Shown here: piece by piece, positions 26,351 to 34,793 of the stretch
Numbering within the stretch: position 1 is the stretch's first letter
Layout of the letters: each line of letters starts with the position of its first letter
From: FW021-bin31 sp964647485
Lineage (GTDB): Bacteria; Bacteroidota; Bacteroidia; Chitinophagales; Chitinophagaceae
Length of the DNA stretch: 64,000 nucleotides
Direction of reading: 5' to 3'
NCBI GenBank assembly: GCA_964647485.1
Contig: CAZYHV010000015.1
Location: 1 to 64,000 of the forward strand
The notes under the pieces: model-generated
Told to the model about the DNA's origin: nothing
Database searches by the model: none
What the model saw: the letters and a program-made list of their open reading frames with translations, nothing else
Program-made: the position numbers and the translations under genes

Positions 26351-26430
26351 AAGGATGGGGGATTATAGATTATATTCCAACTCCGGTCCCCCGTTCCTTA
26401 AACTATCCCTTTAGTTTTTCGCTTTTTTAT
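26351..26430 (+). promoter_or_regulatory. Structured intergenic region with hairpins and T-runs
   Basis: Part of the 422-bp gap 26098-26519. AAGGATGGGGGA (26351-26362) pairs with TCCCCC and TCCTT (26387-26392, 26395-26399), leaving a two-base bulge. It is followed by a small AAACTA/TAGTTT hairpin and T-rich sequence, so it may end lyase transcription. A further hairpin (AGAAGGT/ACCTTCT, 26473-26500) lies 20 bp before the next ATG. The rest of the gap shows nothing recognisable. Confidence 0.35.
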
Positions 26431-26519
26431 TTGCCTATCCAACCCCACAGGAGGTAAGCATTAAAATATAGAAGAAGGTGAATCTATTCACAGACCTTCT
26501 CAGTTTAAACTTTTGACCT

Positions 26520-27905
26520 ATGACCAAGTATAATAACAATTTTCAACGTTTCTTTTTCACGACCTTGGATTTATTCATGTTAAATATTGTACATATCCTA
26601 CTCATGTACAATATAGATAGGATTGACGTAGTTCATAATCAAGCTTATGCCTTTTATATTTTATTTTGCAATATAGCATGGCTGGTTTGTGCGCTCGGAA
26701 CACAATTGTACATCTATCCCTTATTTACGCATCTCTCCCATTTTGGTAAGAAAAGTTTCAAAACGCTTCTTTTTTATGGGGTAGTAATTTTACTTTTTTT
26801 GTTTGTTTATCATTATAGCTATTCAAGGATATTCATAGGATTAAGCTTGGGAGGCTTTGCTTTTATGATCGGATTGAGTAGGTTATTGATATTTTTAGGC
26901 AGGAGTTATTTACGAGAAAAGGAGGATTTTAATAAGAAGGTCATTGTTATAGGATATAACCGGATTTCTAAGAAACTGGTTCATTATTTTAGTTTGGGAG
27001 AGGAACGGGTTCATATGGAAGGCTATTTTGAAAATTTTGATAAAATCCATGAATTATCTGATTACCCTATCATTGGGGATATCCAAGATACGCTGGATTA
27101 TGCTATAGAGAATGAAGTAGATGAAATTTATTCAACGATTTCTCCCGAAAGGAACCCTTCCATTTATAAATTGGCGGCAAAGGCCAATAAAAACCTCATT
27201 CATTTTAGGTTTGTTCCCGATTTTCGCTCCTTTGTCAATCGAAATTATCATTTAGAATATGTACAAGAAATACCCGTTCTTTCCTTAAGACCGGAACCAT
27301 TGGAAAAAATCGAAGCCCGTTTTAAAAAACGGCTTTTTGATATCTTTTTCAGTGCCGGTGTGATTCTATTCCTTTTGTCCTGGTTAGTGCCTATTATTGC
27401 TGTTTTAGTCAAATTAAGTTCAAACGGTCCGGTCTTTTTTGTGCAAGAACGATCAGGAAGAGACAATAAGAATTTTAAATGTTATAAATTTAGAAGTTTG
27501 CGGGTCGGGAATCCCAATGAAGCCAAACAGGTCTCTAAAAAGGACAGCAGGGTAACAAAAATTGGACATTTTTTGCGTAAATCCAATCTGGATGAATTAC
27601 CTCAATTTTTTAATGTCTTTATAGGGAATATGTCACTTGTAGGTCCCCGTCCCCACATGTTAGAACACACCCTGTCTTTTTCCAAACGAGTAGATGATTA
27701 TATGTTAAGGCATTTTGTAAAGCCCGGAATTACGGGATGGGCACAGATTAATGGATATAGGGGAGAAATTAGAGAAACAGAACAACTCAGACAACGAACC
27801 ATTTATGACATTTGGTATGAAGAAAACTGGAGCCTTTGGTTAGATTTACGTATTATTTTTCGGACGGCATACCTTAGCATTAAAGGAGATGAAAATGCAT
27901 TCTAG
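26520..27905 (+). CDS. Undecaprenyl-phosphate sugar phosphotransferase (initiating enzyme)
   Basis: 461 aa, WcaJ/WbaP type. Four N-terminal transmembrane helices (about 10-130) are followed by a Rossmann-like cytosolic domain (KKVIVIGYNRISKKL), a membrane-entering helix (KKRLFDIFFSAGVILF) and the catalytic C-terminal domain. That domain has the motifs FVQERSGRDNKNFKCYKFRS, RVTKIGHFLRKSNLDELPQ, GNMSLVGPRP and KPGITGWAQINGYRGE. It transfers a sugar-1-phosphate to undecaprenyl phosphate, the first step in building the repeat unit. Its place near the end of the locus, after the lyase, is unusual but not rare in Bacteroidota. Confidence 0.93.
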   Translation: MTKYNNNFQRFFFTTLDLFMLNIVHILLMYNIDRIDVVHNQAYAFYILFCNIAWLVCALGTQLYIYPLFTHLSHFGKKSFKTLLFYGVVILLFLFVYHYSYSRIFIGLSLGGFAFMIGLSRLLIFLGRSYLREKEDFNKKVIVIGYNRISKKLVHYFSLGEERVHMEGYFENFDKIHELSDYPIIGDIQDTLDYAIENEVDEIYSTISPERNPSIYKLAAKANKNLIHFRFVPDFRSFVNRNYHLEYVQEIPVLSLRPEPLEKIEARFKKRLFDIFFSAGVILFLLSWLVPIIAVLVKLSSNGPVFFVQERSGRDNKNFKCYKFRSLRVGNPNEAKQVSKKDSRVTKIGHFLRKSNLDELPQFFNVFIGNMSLVGPRPHMLEHTLSFSKRVDDYMLRHFVKPGITGWAQINGYRGEIRETEQLRQRTIYDIWYEENWSLWLDLRIIFRTAYLSIKGDENAF

Positions 27906-27907
27906 TC

Positions 27908-28110
27908 TGGGTTGATTAGGTGATTGGGTTATTAGGTGAATTAGTTTATTGGATAATTAAGTTGATTAGGTGAATTGAGTTGGTTTTTGCTTTACACCGA
28001 TTACTGCCTTCCGATTACCAATTTACCAATTACTGCTTACTAATCGGGTTGCTTTATGCTTTACGGTCTCCGGTGCGCCAAGGTGGTGCAGTGAACGCAG
28101 AGCGAGGTTG
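27908..28110. repeat. Modular intergenic repeat upstream of the GT14 gene
   Basis: Three recognisable modules: GTTGATTAGGTGATTGGG-like units (27911-27980), then GCTTTACACCGATTACTGCC with variants ending in ATTACTGCTTACTAATCGG (27988-28050), then GTTGCTTTATGCTTTACGG (about 28048-28066). The same three modules recur twice downstream of the GT14 gene. No ORF is supported here. Confidence 0.6.
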
Positions 28111-28231
28111 TTTTATACCTTAAGTTTTACGTCTAATATTTTACACTTTGTTAAGCTCTACCTGGGGTTATCCACTTCGGGCTGTTGCAAAACTCATCTT
28201 GAAGTCAATATTATTAAATATAGAAAAGAAT

Positions 28232-29077
28232 ATGGAAGAAAAAAGGAAAATTTCAGTGATAATGACAGTTCATAAAAACCATGAACAGATCAAACGTCTA
28301 ATTAATCATTTATCCAAAGATTTCGATATATATGTCCATATCGATAAACGGTCTCATTTAGAAATTACTGAATCGGATCATGTTTTTGTTTATAAAAAAT
28401 ACAAAGTTTATTGGGGGGATTTTAATCTGATAATGGCCACGTTATTTTTGTTGCAGCAAGCTTATAAGAAAGGATATCATAGGTATATAATCATTTCGGG
28501 ACAAGACGTGCCAATAAAAGCAAATAAAGAAATAGCTGATTTTTTCAATGACAATAATAAGGAATATATTAGTGGACGAAAATTACCGATAGCAGGTTTG
28601 AGTGGTAATGGTGGGCTGGACAGAATGACAAAGTACTGGATAAATCGCAGAAGCAGTAACTTCTGGATGAATGGTTTTATTAAACTGGAACGTATTTTTT
28701 TTCATTTCTTATCAGAAATGCGACCTCGCAAAGTTGATTACGAATTTTATAAAGGAACAAACTGGGCAAATTTTACCCACAAATGCATTGAAAAGATGAT
28801 TGAGTATTTAAAAAGAAATCCCCAATATATCAATCGCTTTAAGTGGACAAGGTGCGCAGATGAGATATTTTTTCATACTCTCCTGAATCTAATAGGAGAA
28901 CTCCAAGTTGAAAATGAAAACTTGCGATATATAAACTGGATTGACGGACCTGAATATCCCAAAACATTGCGGTTAGAAGATTACGAGAAAATAATGAATA
29001 GCCGCAAATTATTTGCTAGAAAATTTAATGAAAAAATAGATAATGAAATCATAGAAAAGATATACCAAAATATATAA
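28232..29077 (+). CDS. GT14-type (Branch family) glycosyltransferase
   Basis: 281 aa from the ATG at 28232; the longer frame from TTG at 28148 runs into repeat-like sequence and lacks family similarity. Segments ISVIMTVHKNHEQIKRLINH, DIYVHIDKRSH, YHRYIIISGQDVPIK and RCADEIFFHTLL match the core-2/I-branching N-acetylglucosaminyltransferase and xylosyltransferase family. It is probably a late transferase of the exopolysaccharide pathway. Related modular repeats flank the gene on both sides, so it may have been inserted at the end of the locus. Confidence 0.82.
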   Translation: MEEKRKISVIMTVHKNHEQIKRLINHLSKDFDIYVHIDKRSHLEITESDHVFVYKKYKVYWGDFNLIMATLFLLQQAYKKGYHRYIIISGQDVPIKANKEIADFFNDNNKEYISGRKLPIAGLSGNGGLDRMTKYWINRRSSNFWMNGFIKLERIFFHFLSEMRPRKVDYEFYKGTNWANFTHKCIEKMIEYLKRNPQYINRFKWTRCADEIFFHTLLNLIGELQVENENLRYINWIDGPEYPKTLRLEDYEKIMNSRKLFARKFNEKIDNEIIEKIYQNI

Positions 29078-29211
29078 GACCTACTCTGTTTAGGTTATTA
29101 AACGGTTTTTCTTCTTCTACTTTATACATTAGACTTTAAACGCTACAGGAGATTTTTCAAAAAATCTCCTTCTTCAAATCTTGCTATTTCTTCACAATGG
29201 TGGGGGATAAA

Positions 29212-29580
29212 TTGACTAGGTTATTGAGTAGCATCTCGCCTACATTAAAATTTCGGCGGGCATGGAAGTTATTGGGGATTAGTTGATTGAGTTGGTTTCC
29301 ATTACCTATTACTGATCGGGTTGCTTTATGCCTTATGCGTTACGCTTTATGCTCCAAATGAGATTGCTTCGAAAAGCCAACCGCACCAACCCCCACTGTT
29401 TTCTCGCAATGACGGGAAATGGAGTATTAGTTGATTAGGTTATTGGGGGAATTAAGTTGCTTTCTGCTTTACACCGACTACCGATTACCTATTACTGATC
29501 GGATTGCTTTGCGACCTCCGCGCCTTCATAGCGTCCATAGCGGTTAATAATCTACAGTTTTCTTAAGCTTTACGCTCCCC
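29212..29580. repeat. Modular intergenic repeats downstream of the GT14 gene
   Basis: Within the 515-bp gap 29078-29592, two more copies of the three-module repeat seen at 27908 are present (about 29262-29352 and 29424-29510), each with a GATTAGTTGATTGAG-like part and ATTACCTATTACTGATCGG followed by TTGCTTT. Between them, 29360-29415 holds a minus-strand copy of the GTCATTGCGAG...GAAGCAATCTC repeat family. No coding potential is seen in the gap. Confidence 0.6.
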
Positions 29581-29592
29581 CTATGCTTTCCA

Positions 29593-30573
29593 CTAATTTT
29601 CTCTATGCAGCAACCGATGCATCAATTTTTGTAATTCTCCTTTTTTATCTTCCCCTACTTCCACCTGCTGTAAATCTTCTTCCGCCATTTGTATGAAGGA
29701 TTCTTTCTTCTTCTCTGCCCAATAATCCACTTCGCAGGCTTTAAAGATAGTTAACATCTGAGAAATTTTGTTTTTGTTGTTTTGTCCATTCAGCAATGCG
29801 ATCATCTCTTTTTTTTCTGCTGAGTTAGCCTCCTGAAAGGCTTTGATTAAAAGAAATGTCTTCTTATTAGATTGAATATCTCCTCCAATTTGTTTCCCGA
29901 ATTTTTCCGGATTTCCAAATGCATCCAGATAATCATCCTGAATCTGAAAGGCCAGTCCCATATTTTTCCCAAAGGAATAAATCATCTTTTGACTGTAATC
30001 GTCTGCTCCTCCAATTAAAGCCCCTATTTGTAAACTTGCCGCCAGTAAGACAGAGGTCTTTAGTGAAATCATATGAATATAATCCTTCATGTCAAGGTCT
30101 TCTAGCGTTTGATTCTCTAAATCCATATCCAGTTGCTGTCCTTCACAGACTTCCCTGGCGGTCTTATTGAAAAGATCGAAAAGTTGTCCTTTCTTGCTTT
30201 CCTTTAAGGCTACCTTATTGAGATAATTATAAGCCTGCACAAACATCACATCTCCGGATAACAAAGCGACAGAAGAGCCATATTTTTGATGAACCGTCGG
30301 TTTCCCTCTCCGTAAAGGCGCTTCGTCCATGATGTCGTCATGAATGAGGGTAAAATTGTGGAAAATCTCTAATGCCATGGCTGCATGATAGGTTTCTTCA
30401 TTTATAGGAGCAAAAAGCTCCTGACCCATTAAACATAAAATAGGCCGAATCCTTTTCCCTCCAAGCTGAAGAATATAATTGGCCGGACGATATAGATTTT
30501 CAGGCTGCTCCGGGAAAACCTTTCCTTTAAATTTGGCTTGGACTTTTCCTAATAGTTCTTCGAATGAATACAT
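29593..30573 (-). CDS. Trans-polyprenyl diphosphate synthase
   Basis: 326 aa, all-helical isoprenyl synthase. The first Asp-rich motif is LIHDDIMDEAPLRRGKPTVH and the second is IQDDYLDAFG. GGKRIRPILCLMG near the N-terminus binds the allylic or IPP substrate. It condenses IPP with an allylic diphosphate to make farnesyl, geranylgeranyl or longer chains for quinones or undecaprenyl precursors; product length is not clear. Last gene of a minus-strand run ftcD-lpxK-rnr-this gene, 63 bp after rnr. Confidence 0.92.
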   Translation of the reverse strand: MYSFEELLGKVQAKFKGKVFPEQPENLYRPANYILQLGGKRIRPILCLMGQELFAPINEETYHAAMALEIFHNFTLIHDDIMDEAPLRRGKPTVHQKYGSSVALLSGDVMFVQAYNYLNKVALKESKKGQLFDLFNKTAREVCEGQQLDMDLENQTLEDLDMKDYIHMISLKTSVLLAASLQIGALIGGADDYSQKMIYSFGKNMGLAFQIQDDYLDAFGNPEKFGKQIGGDIQSNKKTFLLIKAFQEANSAEKKEMIALLNGQNNKNKISQMLTIFKACEVDYWAEKKKESFIQMAEEDLQQVEVGEDKKGELQKLMHRLLHREN

Positions 30574-30636
30574 CGTTTAAAACAGGTTCTTTTATTTAAA
30601 TAAATACTTTATGTAAATATGATTATCTTTTCTTAA

Positions 30637-32604
30637 TCAGACTAATACGTAATCTAATTGTCTTTTTTCTAAATGGGCGGCTGCCACCCTGATTCTGACG
30701 GTATCCCCCATTCGGAAGATTTTCCCGGTATGTGCCCCTTTTAAGGCATATTCCGTATCTACATATAGGAATTCGTCGATCTCTTCCAAATCTGCTAAAG
30801 CAATCATGCCTTCACACTTTGTTTCTATTGTCTCTGCCCAAAATCCAAAATGAGCAACTCCACTAATAACAGCATCAAACTCCTCTCCTATATATTGTCG
30901 CATATATTCTACTTGTTTATATTTTTGAGCTGCTCGTTCCGCTTCCATGGCCTTCCTTTCCTGATCTGAACAATGACGACACTGTTTTTCCACCGTTTCT
31001 TGTTTTGCTTTCGGGGGATTCCCATTTAAGCAAGCGGAAATAATCCGATGAACGATTATATCGGGATATCTTCTAATCGGAGAGGTGAAATGACAATATT
31101 TTTCAAAAGCCAACCCATAATGTCCAATATTGTCGGTGGTATAAACCGCTTTTGACATGGTTCGAATGCCCAATTGTTCGAGTAGTAACTGCTCCGGTCT
31201 CCCTTGTACTTTCTCTAAAAGCTCGTTGAAAGATGTACGAATAGATTCAGGAGAAGAAATATTGAAGTCATACCCTATTTTTGTAGCCAAAGCGACATAT
31301 TTTCGCAATTTTTCTTCATCCGGCGTATCATGAACACGATAAGGAAAAGGCAACGGTTTCTTTTTTATTTTGATACTGTCGGCATAGGTGGCTACAGCTT
31401 TATTGGCAAGCAACATTAGTTCTTCAATCAATTGATTAGCCTCTTTACTTTGTTTCAAAACAATTCCTACCGGTCGTGCCTGTTCATCCAATTGGAAACG
31501 TACTTCATTGGAAGTAAAGTTGATTGCTCCTTTTTGAAAACGCTTTTTACGAAGCTTCTGTGATATTTTATTCAAGCTTCTAATTTCCTCCGCATAAGCT
31601 CCTCTTTTTCCCTCAATAATAGCTTGTGCTTCTTCATAGCTCAACCGCTTATTGGAGTGAATGACGGTTTTGCCTATCCAAACTTCTTTCACTCTTCCGG
31701 AAATACTGATCTGAAACATGGCAGAAAAAGTCATTTTATCTTCATCAGGTCGTAAAGAACATAATTCATTTGATATTTTTTCCGGTAACATGGGAATGAC
31801 GCGATCGGCCAGATAAACAGAAGTGGCTCTTTTGTAGGCTTCTTTATCTAAAGCGGTGTCGGCTTGAACATAATGACTGACATCAGCAATATGTACCCCC
31901 ACTTCATACAAGCCATTATCTATCTTTCGATAAGAGATGGCATCATCAAAATCTTTAGCATCTGCCGGATCTATAGTAAGGGTAAATACCTCCCTTAAAT
32001 CTTTTCTCTCTTTAATTTGTTGGGATGAAAAATCTTCTTTTAGCTCCTCTGTTTCCTGAAGGACTTCTTTTGGAAATTTTAATGGGAAGCCGGCTTCGAT
32101 GAGAATTTCTTTCATTGCCGTATCATTTTTATCTTCTTTATTCAAAATCGCAATGACTTCTCCCATGGGGTTCTTTCTGTTTTTGCCCCAATTTAAGATC
32201 CGGACTACCGCTTTATCACCCTTTTTAACTCCATTCAGATCCTTTTCATCTATATAAATATCAGGAAGATTTTCTTCTCGTGTAGACAGAAACCCAAATC
32301 CTTTATTCAATTCAATTTCCCCCACAAAGGTTCGTGTTTTTCTTTCAACTACCTTTGTTATTTGCCCTTCTTTCCTTCCTGTCTTTTTAATTCTGGTAAG
32401 TGCAACTTCTACTTTATCACCTTTCAGGGCAGTTTTGAGTTGATGGGGGCTTACTTTAATATCTTCTTTTAAACCTTCCACCATTACAAAACCGGTTCCT
32501 GAGCGATTGACATCTAAAATGCCGATATAGGATTTTCCTCCAAAATTATTTTTTCTTTTTGTATTTGATTTTGAGTTCCTTCGTTTTTGCTTCTTTTTAG
32601 CCAT
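30637..32604 (-). CDS. rnr: Ribonuclease R
   Basis: 655 aa 3'-5' exoribonuclease. It has a Lys/Arg-rich N-terminus, cold-shock-like domains, an RNB catalytic domain with the Asp cluster DPADAKDFDDAISY, and a C-terminal S1 domain (AVISGVAHFGFWAETIE). It degrades structured RNA and takes part in rRNA and mRNA quality control. Compared with E. coli RNase R (about 800 aa) it is shorter, with no long C-terminal basic tail, as is usual in Bacteroidota. It lies 8 bp downstream of lpxK. Confidence 0.95.
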   Translation of the reverse strand: MAKKKQKRRNSKSNTKRKNNFGGKSYIGILDVNRSGTGFVMVEGLKEDIKVSPHQLKTALKGDKVEVALTRIKKTGRKEGQITKVVERKTRTFVGEIELNKGFGFLSTREENLPDIYIDEKDLNGVKKGDKAVVRILNWGKNRKNPMGEVIAILNKEDKNDTAMKEILIEAGFPLKFPKEVLQETEELKEDFSSQQIKERKDLREVFTLTIDPADAKDFDDAISYRKIDNGLYEVGVHIADVSHYVQADTALDKEAYKRATSVYLADRVIPMLPEKISNELCSLRPDEDKMTFSAMFQISISGRVKEVWIGKTVIHSNKRLSYEEAQAIIEGKRGAYAEEIRSLNKISQKLRKKRFQKGAINFTSNEVRFQLDEQARPVGIVLKQSKEANQLIEELMLLANKAVATYADSIKIKKKPLPFPYRVHDTPDEEKLRKYVALATKIGYDFNISSPESIRTSFNELLEKVQGRPEQLLLEQLGIRTMSKAVYTTDNIGHYGLAFEKYCHFTSPIRRYPDIIVHRIISACLNGNPPKAKQETVEKQCRHCSDQERKAMEAERAAQKYKQVEYMRQYIGEEFDAVISGVAHFGFWAETIETKCEGMIALADLEEIDEFLYVDTEYALKGAHTGKIFRMGDTVRIRVAAAHLEKRQLDYVLV

Positions 32605-32612
32605 ATTTGATT

Positions 32613-33707
32613 TCAGTTGTTAAATTGTTGTGCCATGGCATCACTCATATAATCCATTATGTATTGGTCAAAGTAAGGTTTTTCTTTAAAAAGGAAATAG
32701 ATATTTAAAGAAACTACAAAAAGTGGTAATTTCAACTCTTTGATTTTACTTCTAAATAAATCGAGACGCGCTGCGTCTTTTTCTGTCGTTAGGATAATTT
32801 TATATTTTGATTCCAGTTGCCTTAAGGCATCTTTCATCTGATATAAGTCGTTTTCTTTATAAAAATGATGATCTGCATAACGCAATAGTTTTATTTCTTC
32901 TACCCTGGTCTTTAGTCGTTCGGTCAGAGGAACCGGATTAGCAATGCCACAAGCTACCACTACTCCGGTATCCGGCAATAAGGTTTCTGTTTCGTTGGTC
33001 AAAAAATTATACACTCTTCCATAACGAATGGCTGAGAAAAATATCTTTTGCGATGGCAGAGGCTGAATTTCTTTAATAATCTGTTCTTTTTTTCTAACCG
33101 TCATCTCCTGGGGACATTTAGAGACAATAATACAATCAGCACGTTTATATCCGGAGCGACTCTCTCGTAATCTCCCAAAAGGAACAATATGATCCCTTGT
33201 AAAGAGCCGATTATATTCTGTTACCATAATATTCACTCCGGGTTTAATCGACCGATGCTGAAAAGCATCATCTAAAATAACCACTTCTGTCTCCGGTGCA
33301 TCTTGTAATAATTGTGGCAGTGCCAGGGCTCTTTCTTCTCCCACACTCACTGATATGTCCGGAAATTTTTTAAAAAATTGCATGGGCTCATCCCCTATTT
33401 GCAATGCCGTTGCATTTTCCTGTGCAAATAAATAACCACTGCTTTTTCTATTATATCCACGACTTAAGGTCGCAACATAAAATTCGTACATTAACAAATG
33501 AATAAGATATTCAACATGTGGTGTTTTTCCTGTTCCTCCTACAGATAAATTTCCTACCGCAATAGTGGGAATATCAAATTCGATTTCGGATAAAATCCCT
33601 TTATTATACAATCGGTTCCTTATCCAAGTAATAATTCCGTAAAGTAAGGACAAGGGATACAAAAGTAATTTCAAAAAACGGCTAATGTATGTAGGGATTG
33701 GTTTCAT
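32613..33707 (-). CDS. lpxK: Tetraacyldisaccharide 4'-kinase
   Basis: 364 aa. An N-terminal membrane-anchoring helix (LLLYPLSLLYGIITW) is followed by the P-loop VGNLSVGGTGKTPHVEYL, then EVVILDDAFQHRSIKPGVN, typical of LpxK. It phosphorylates the 4' position of the lipid A precursor at the inner membrane, so the organism makes lipid A. Its start overlaps the upstream formimidoyltransferase stop by four bases (ATGA), indicating translational coupling although the pathways are unrelated. Confidence 0.95.
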   Translation of the reverse strand: MKPIPTYISRFLKLLLYPLSLLYGIITWIRNRLYNKGILSEIEFDIPTIAVGNLSVGGTGKTPHVEYLIHLLMYEFYVATLSRGYNRKSSGYLFAQENATALQIGDEPMQFFKKFPDISVSVGEERALALPQLLQDAPETEVVILDDAFQHRSIKPGVNIMVTEYNRLFTRDHIVPFGRLRESRSGYKRADCIIVSKCPQEMTVRKKEQIIKEIQPLPSQKIFFSAIRYGRVYNFLTNETETLLPDTGVVVACGIANPVPLTERLKTRVEEIKLLRYADHHFYKENDLYQMKDALRQLESKYKIILTTEKDAARLDLFRSKIKELKLPLFVVSLNIYFLFKEKPYFDQYIMDYMSDAMAQQFNN

Positions 33708-34702
33708 TCAGTCACACCCTTATTATTCATTGAATACTCCAGAATTTTTTCTTGAGGATTAAAAGGAATCAATTTGTTCAAACCTAAAGATTTTATAGCT
33801 TCTGCAATCAAAGTTGCATCATTTTGTTGGTTTTCTCTGTATTTATTTCTATTATTAACATAAAAATATCCTGCCTCCTTTAAACACTGCAGAGGAGCAA
33901 GTCCGATTAATTCACTGCCGGTCACCCGAAAACCCTGCTCTTGAGCCGCTTTTTTCACTGCTTCATAAGCATGATGTAAACCGGTTTTTCTGTAATCTGT
34001 CAAATTCATAGAGACTTGAGCAATGTTTTTTTCTTTATATAACCAGCCGATTGCCTTTAAGTTCGGTCGTGCCTTAGCATTTCCATTCGTTCGAATCTGT
34101 GAGGCGATGGTCTTAGCGACAGACACTTTGTCGGTATTTAAGTTTACATTATAAGCCAGTAAAAAATCTCTTGCTCCTATGATGGTGGCGCCTGCAGTGC
34201 CATGAAAAGGAGGCTGTCCATAGTCAGGTTTCCAATTTGGATCTTGTAGTTTGATAGACAACTTTTTATATCCCCCCCTTCTAATAAGAGCTAAATTTCT
34301 TCTGTTTTGAAATCGAGCAGCGTTTTCATAGAGATAAACGGGAATATTCAATTCTTTTGCTACTCTTTCTCCTAATTTATTGCTCCATTCGACCGCTTCT
34401 TGCATCGTTATGCCCGAGACCGGAATGATTGGGCAAACGTCCGTAGCTCCCATGCAGGGATGTGTTCCCTCATGAGCATTCATGTCAATAAGATCAGCAG
34501 CTTTCTTGATACTTTGAAAAGCGGCTTCAATCACTGCTTCGGGAGAACCTACGAAAGTCATGACGGTACGGTGAGCGGAAAATCCGCTGTCCACATGTAG
34601 GAGGACAACATTTGTTACTTTTTTTATTGCTTCCTGAATTTTGGTAATCACCAAGGAATTCCGACCTTCACTAAAGTTTGGAACACATTCTATTAATGCC
34701 AT
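33704..34702 (-). CDS. ftcD: Glutamate formimidoyltransferase
   Basis: 332 aa from the ATG at 34702 (MALIECVPNFSEGRN); a TTG at 34726 would add eight residues that are not conserved. Only the formiminotransferase domains are present, without the cyclodeaminase domain. Motifs are HVDSGFSAHRTVMTFVG, MNAHEGTHPCMGATDVCP and HGTAGATIIGARDFL. It transfers the formimino group from formiminoglutamate to tetrahydrofolate in histidine degradation. No other hut genes are in the window. First gene of the minus-strand run leading to lpxK. Confidence 0.93.
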   Translation of the reverse strand: MALIECVPNFSEGRNSLVITKIQEAIKKVTNVVLLHVDSGFSAHRTVMTFVGSPEAVIEAAFQSIKKAADLIDMNAHEGTHPCMGATDVCPIIPVSGITMQEAVEWSNKLGERVAKELNIPVYLYENAARFQNRRNLALIRRGGYKKLSIKLQDPNWKPDYGQPPFHGTAGATIIGARDFLLAYNVNLNTDKVSVAKTIASQIRTNGNAKARPNLKAIGWLYKEKNIAQVSMNLTDYRKTGLHHAYEAVKKAAQEQGFRVTGSELIGLAPLQCLKEAGYFYVNNRNKYRENQQNDATLIAEAIKSLGLNKLIPFNPQEKILEYSMNNKGVTE

Positions 34703-34739
34703 GATATCAAGTTCCTCTGTTTTCAACGAATAATTTGGA

Positions 34740-34747
34740 CAAAGCTA
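34740..34747 (-). promoter_or_regulatory. Candidate -7 element for ftcD (TAGCTTTG)
   Basis: Read on the minus strand this is an exact TAnnTTTG match, 38 bp before the ftcD ATG, in the 91-bp divergent spacer shared with the CBS-like gene. No clear -33 box was found. Confidence 0.35.
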
Positions 34748-34793
34748 TTATTTTTTTATAAGGAGATGCTTATATTTACGCCAAATTTGAATA

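Noticed and set aside
28148..28231. Upstream TTG start for the GT14 gene
   Set aside because: The added 28 residues come from spacer sequence; the GT core begins right after the ATG at 28232.
5328..29077. Mobile island or prophage with integrase
   Set aside because: No integrase, transposase, phage gene or tRNA boundary is visible. The exopolysaccharide locus looks like an exchangeable cassette only by composition and repeats.
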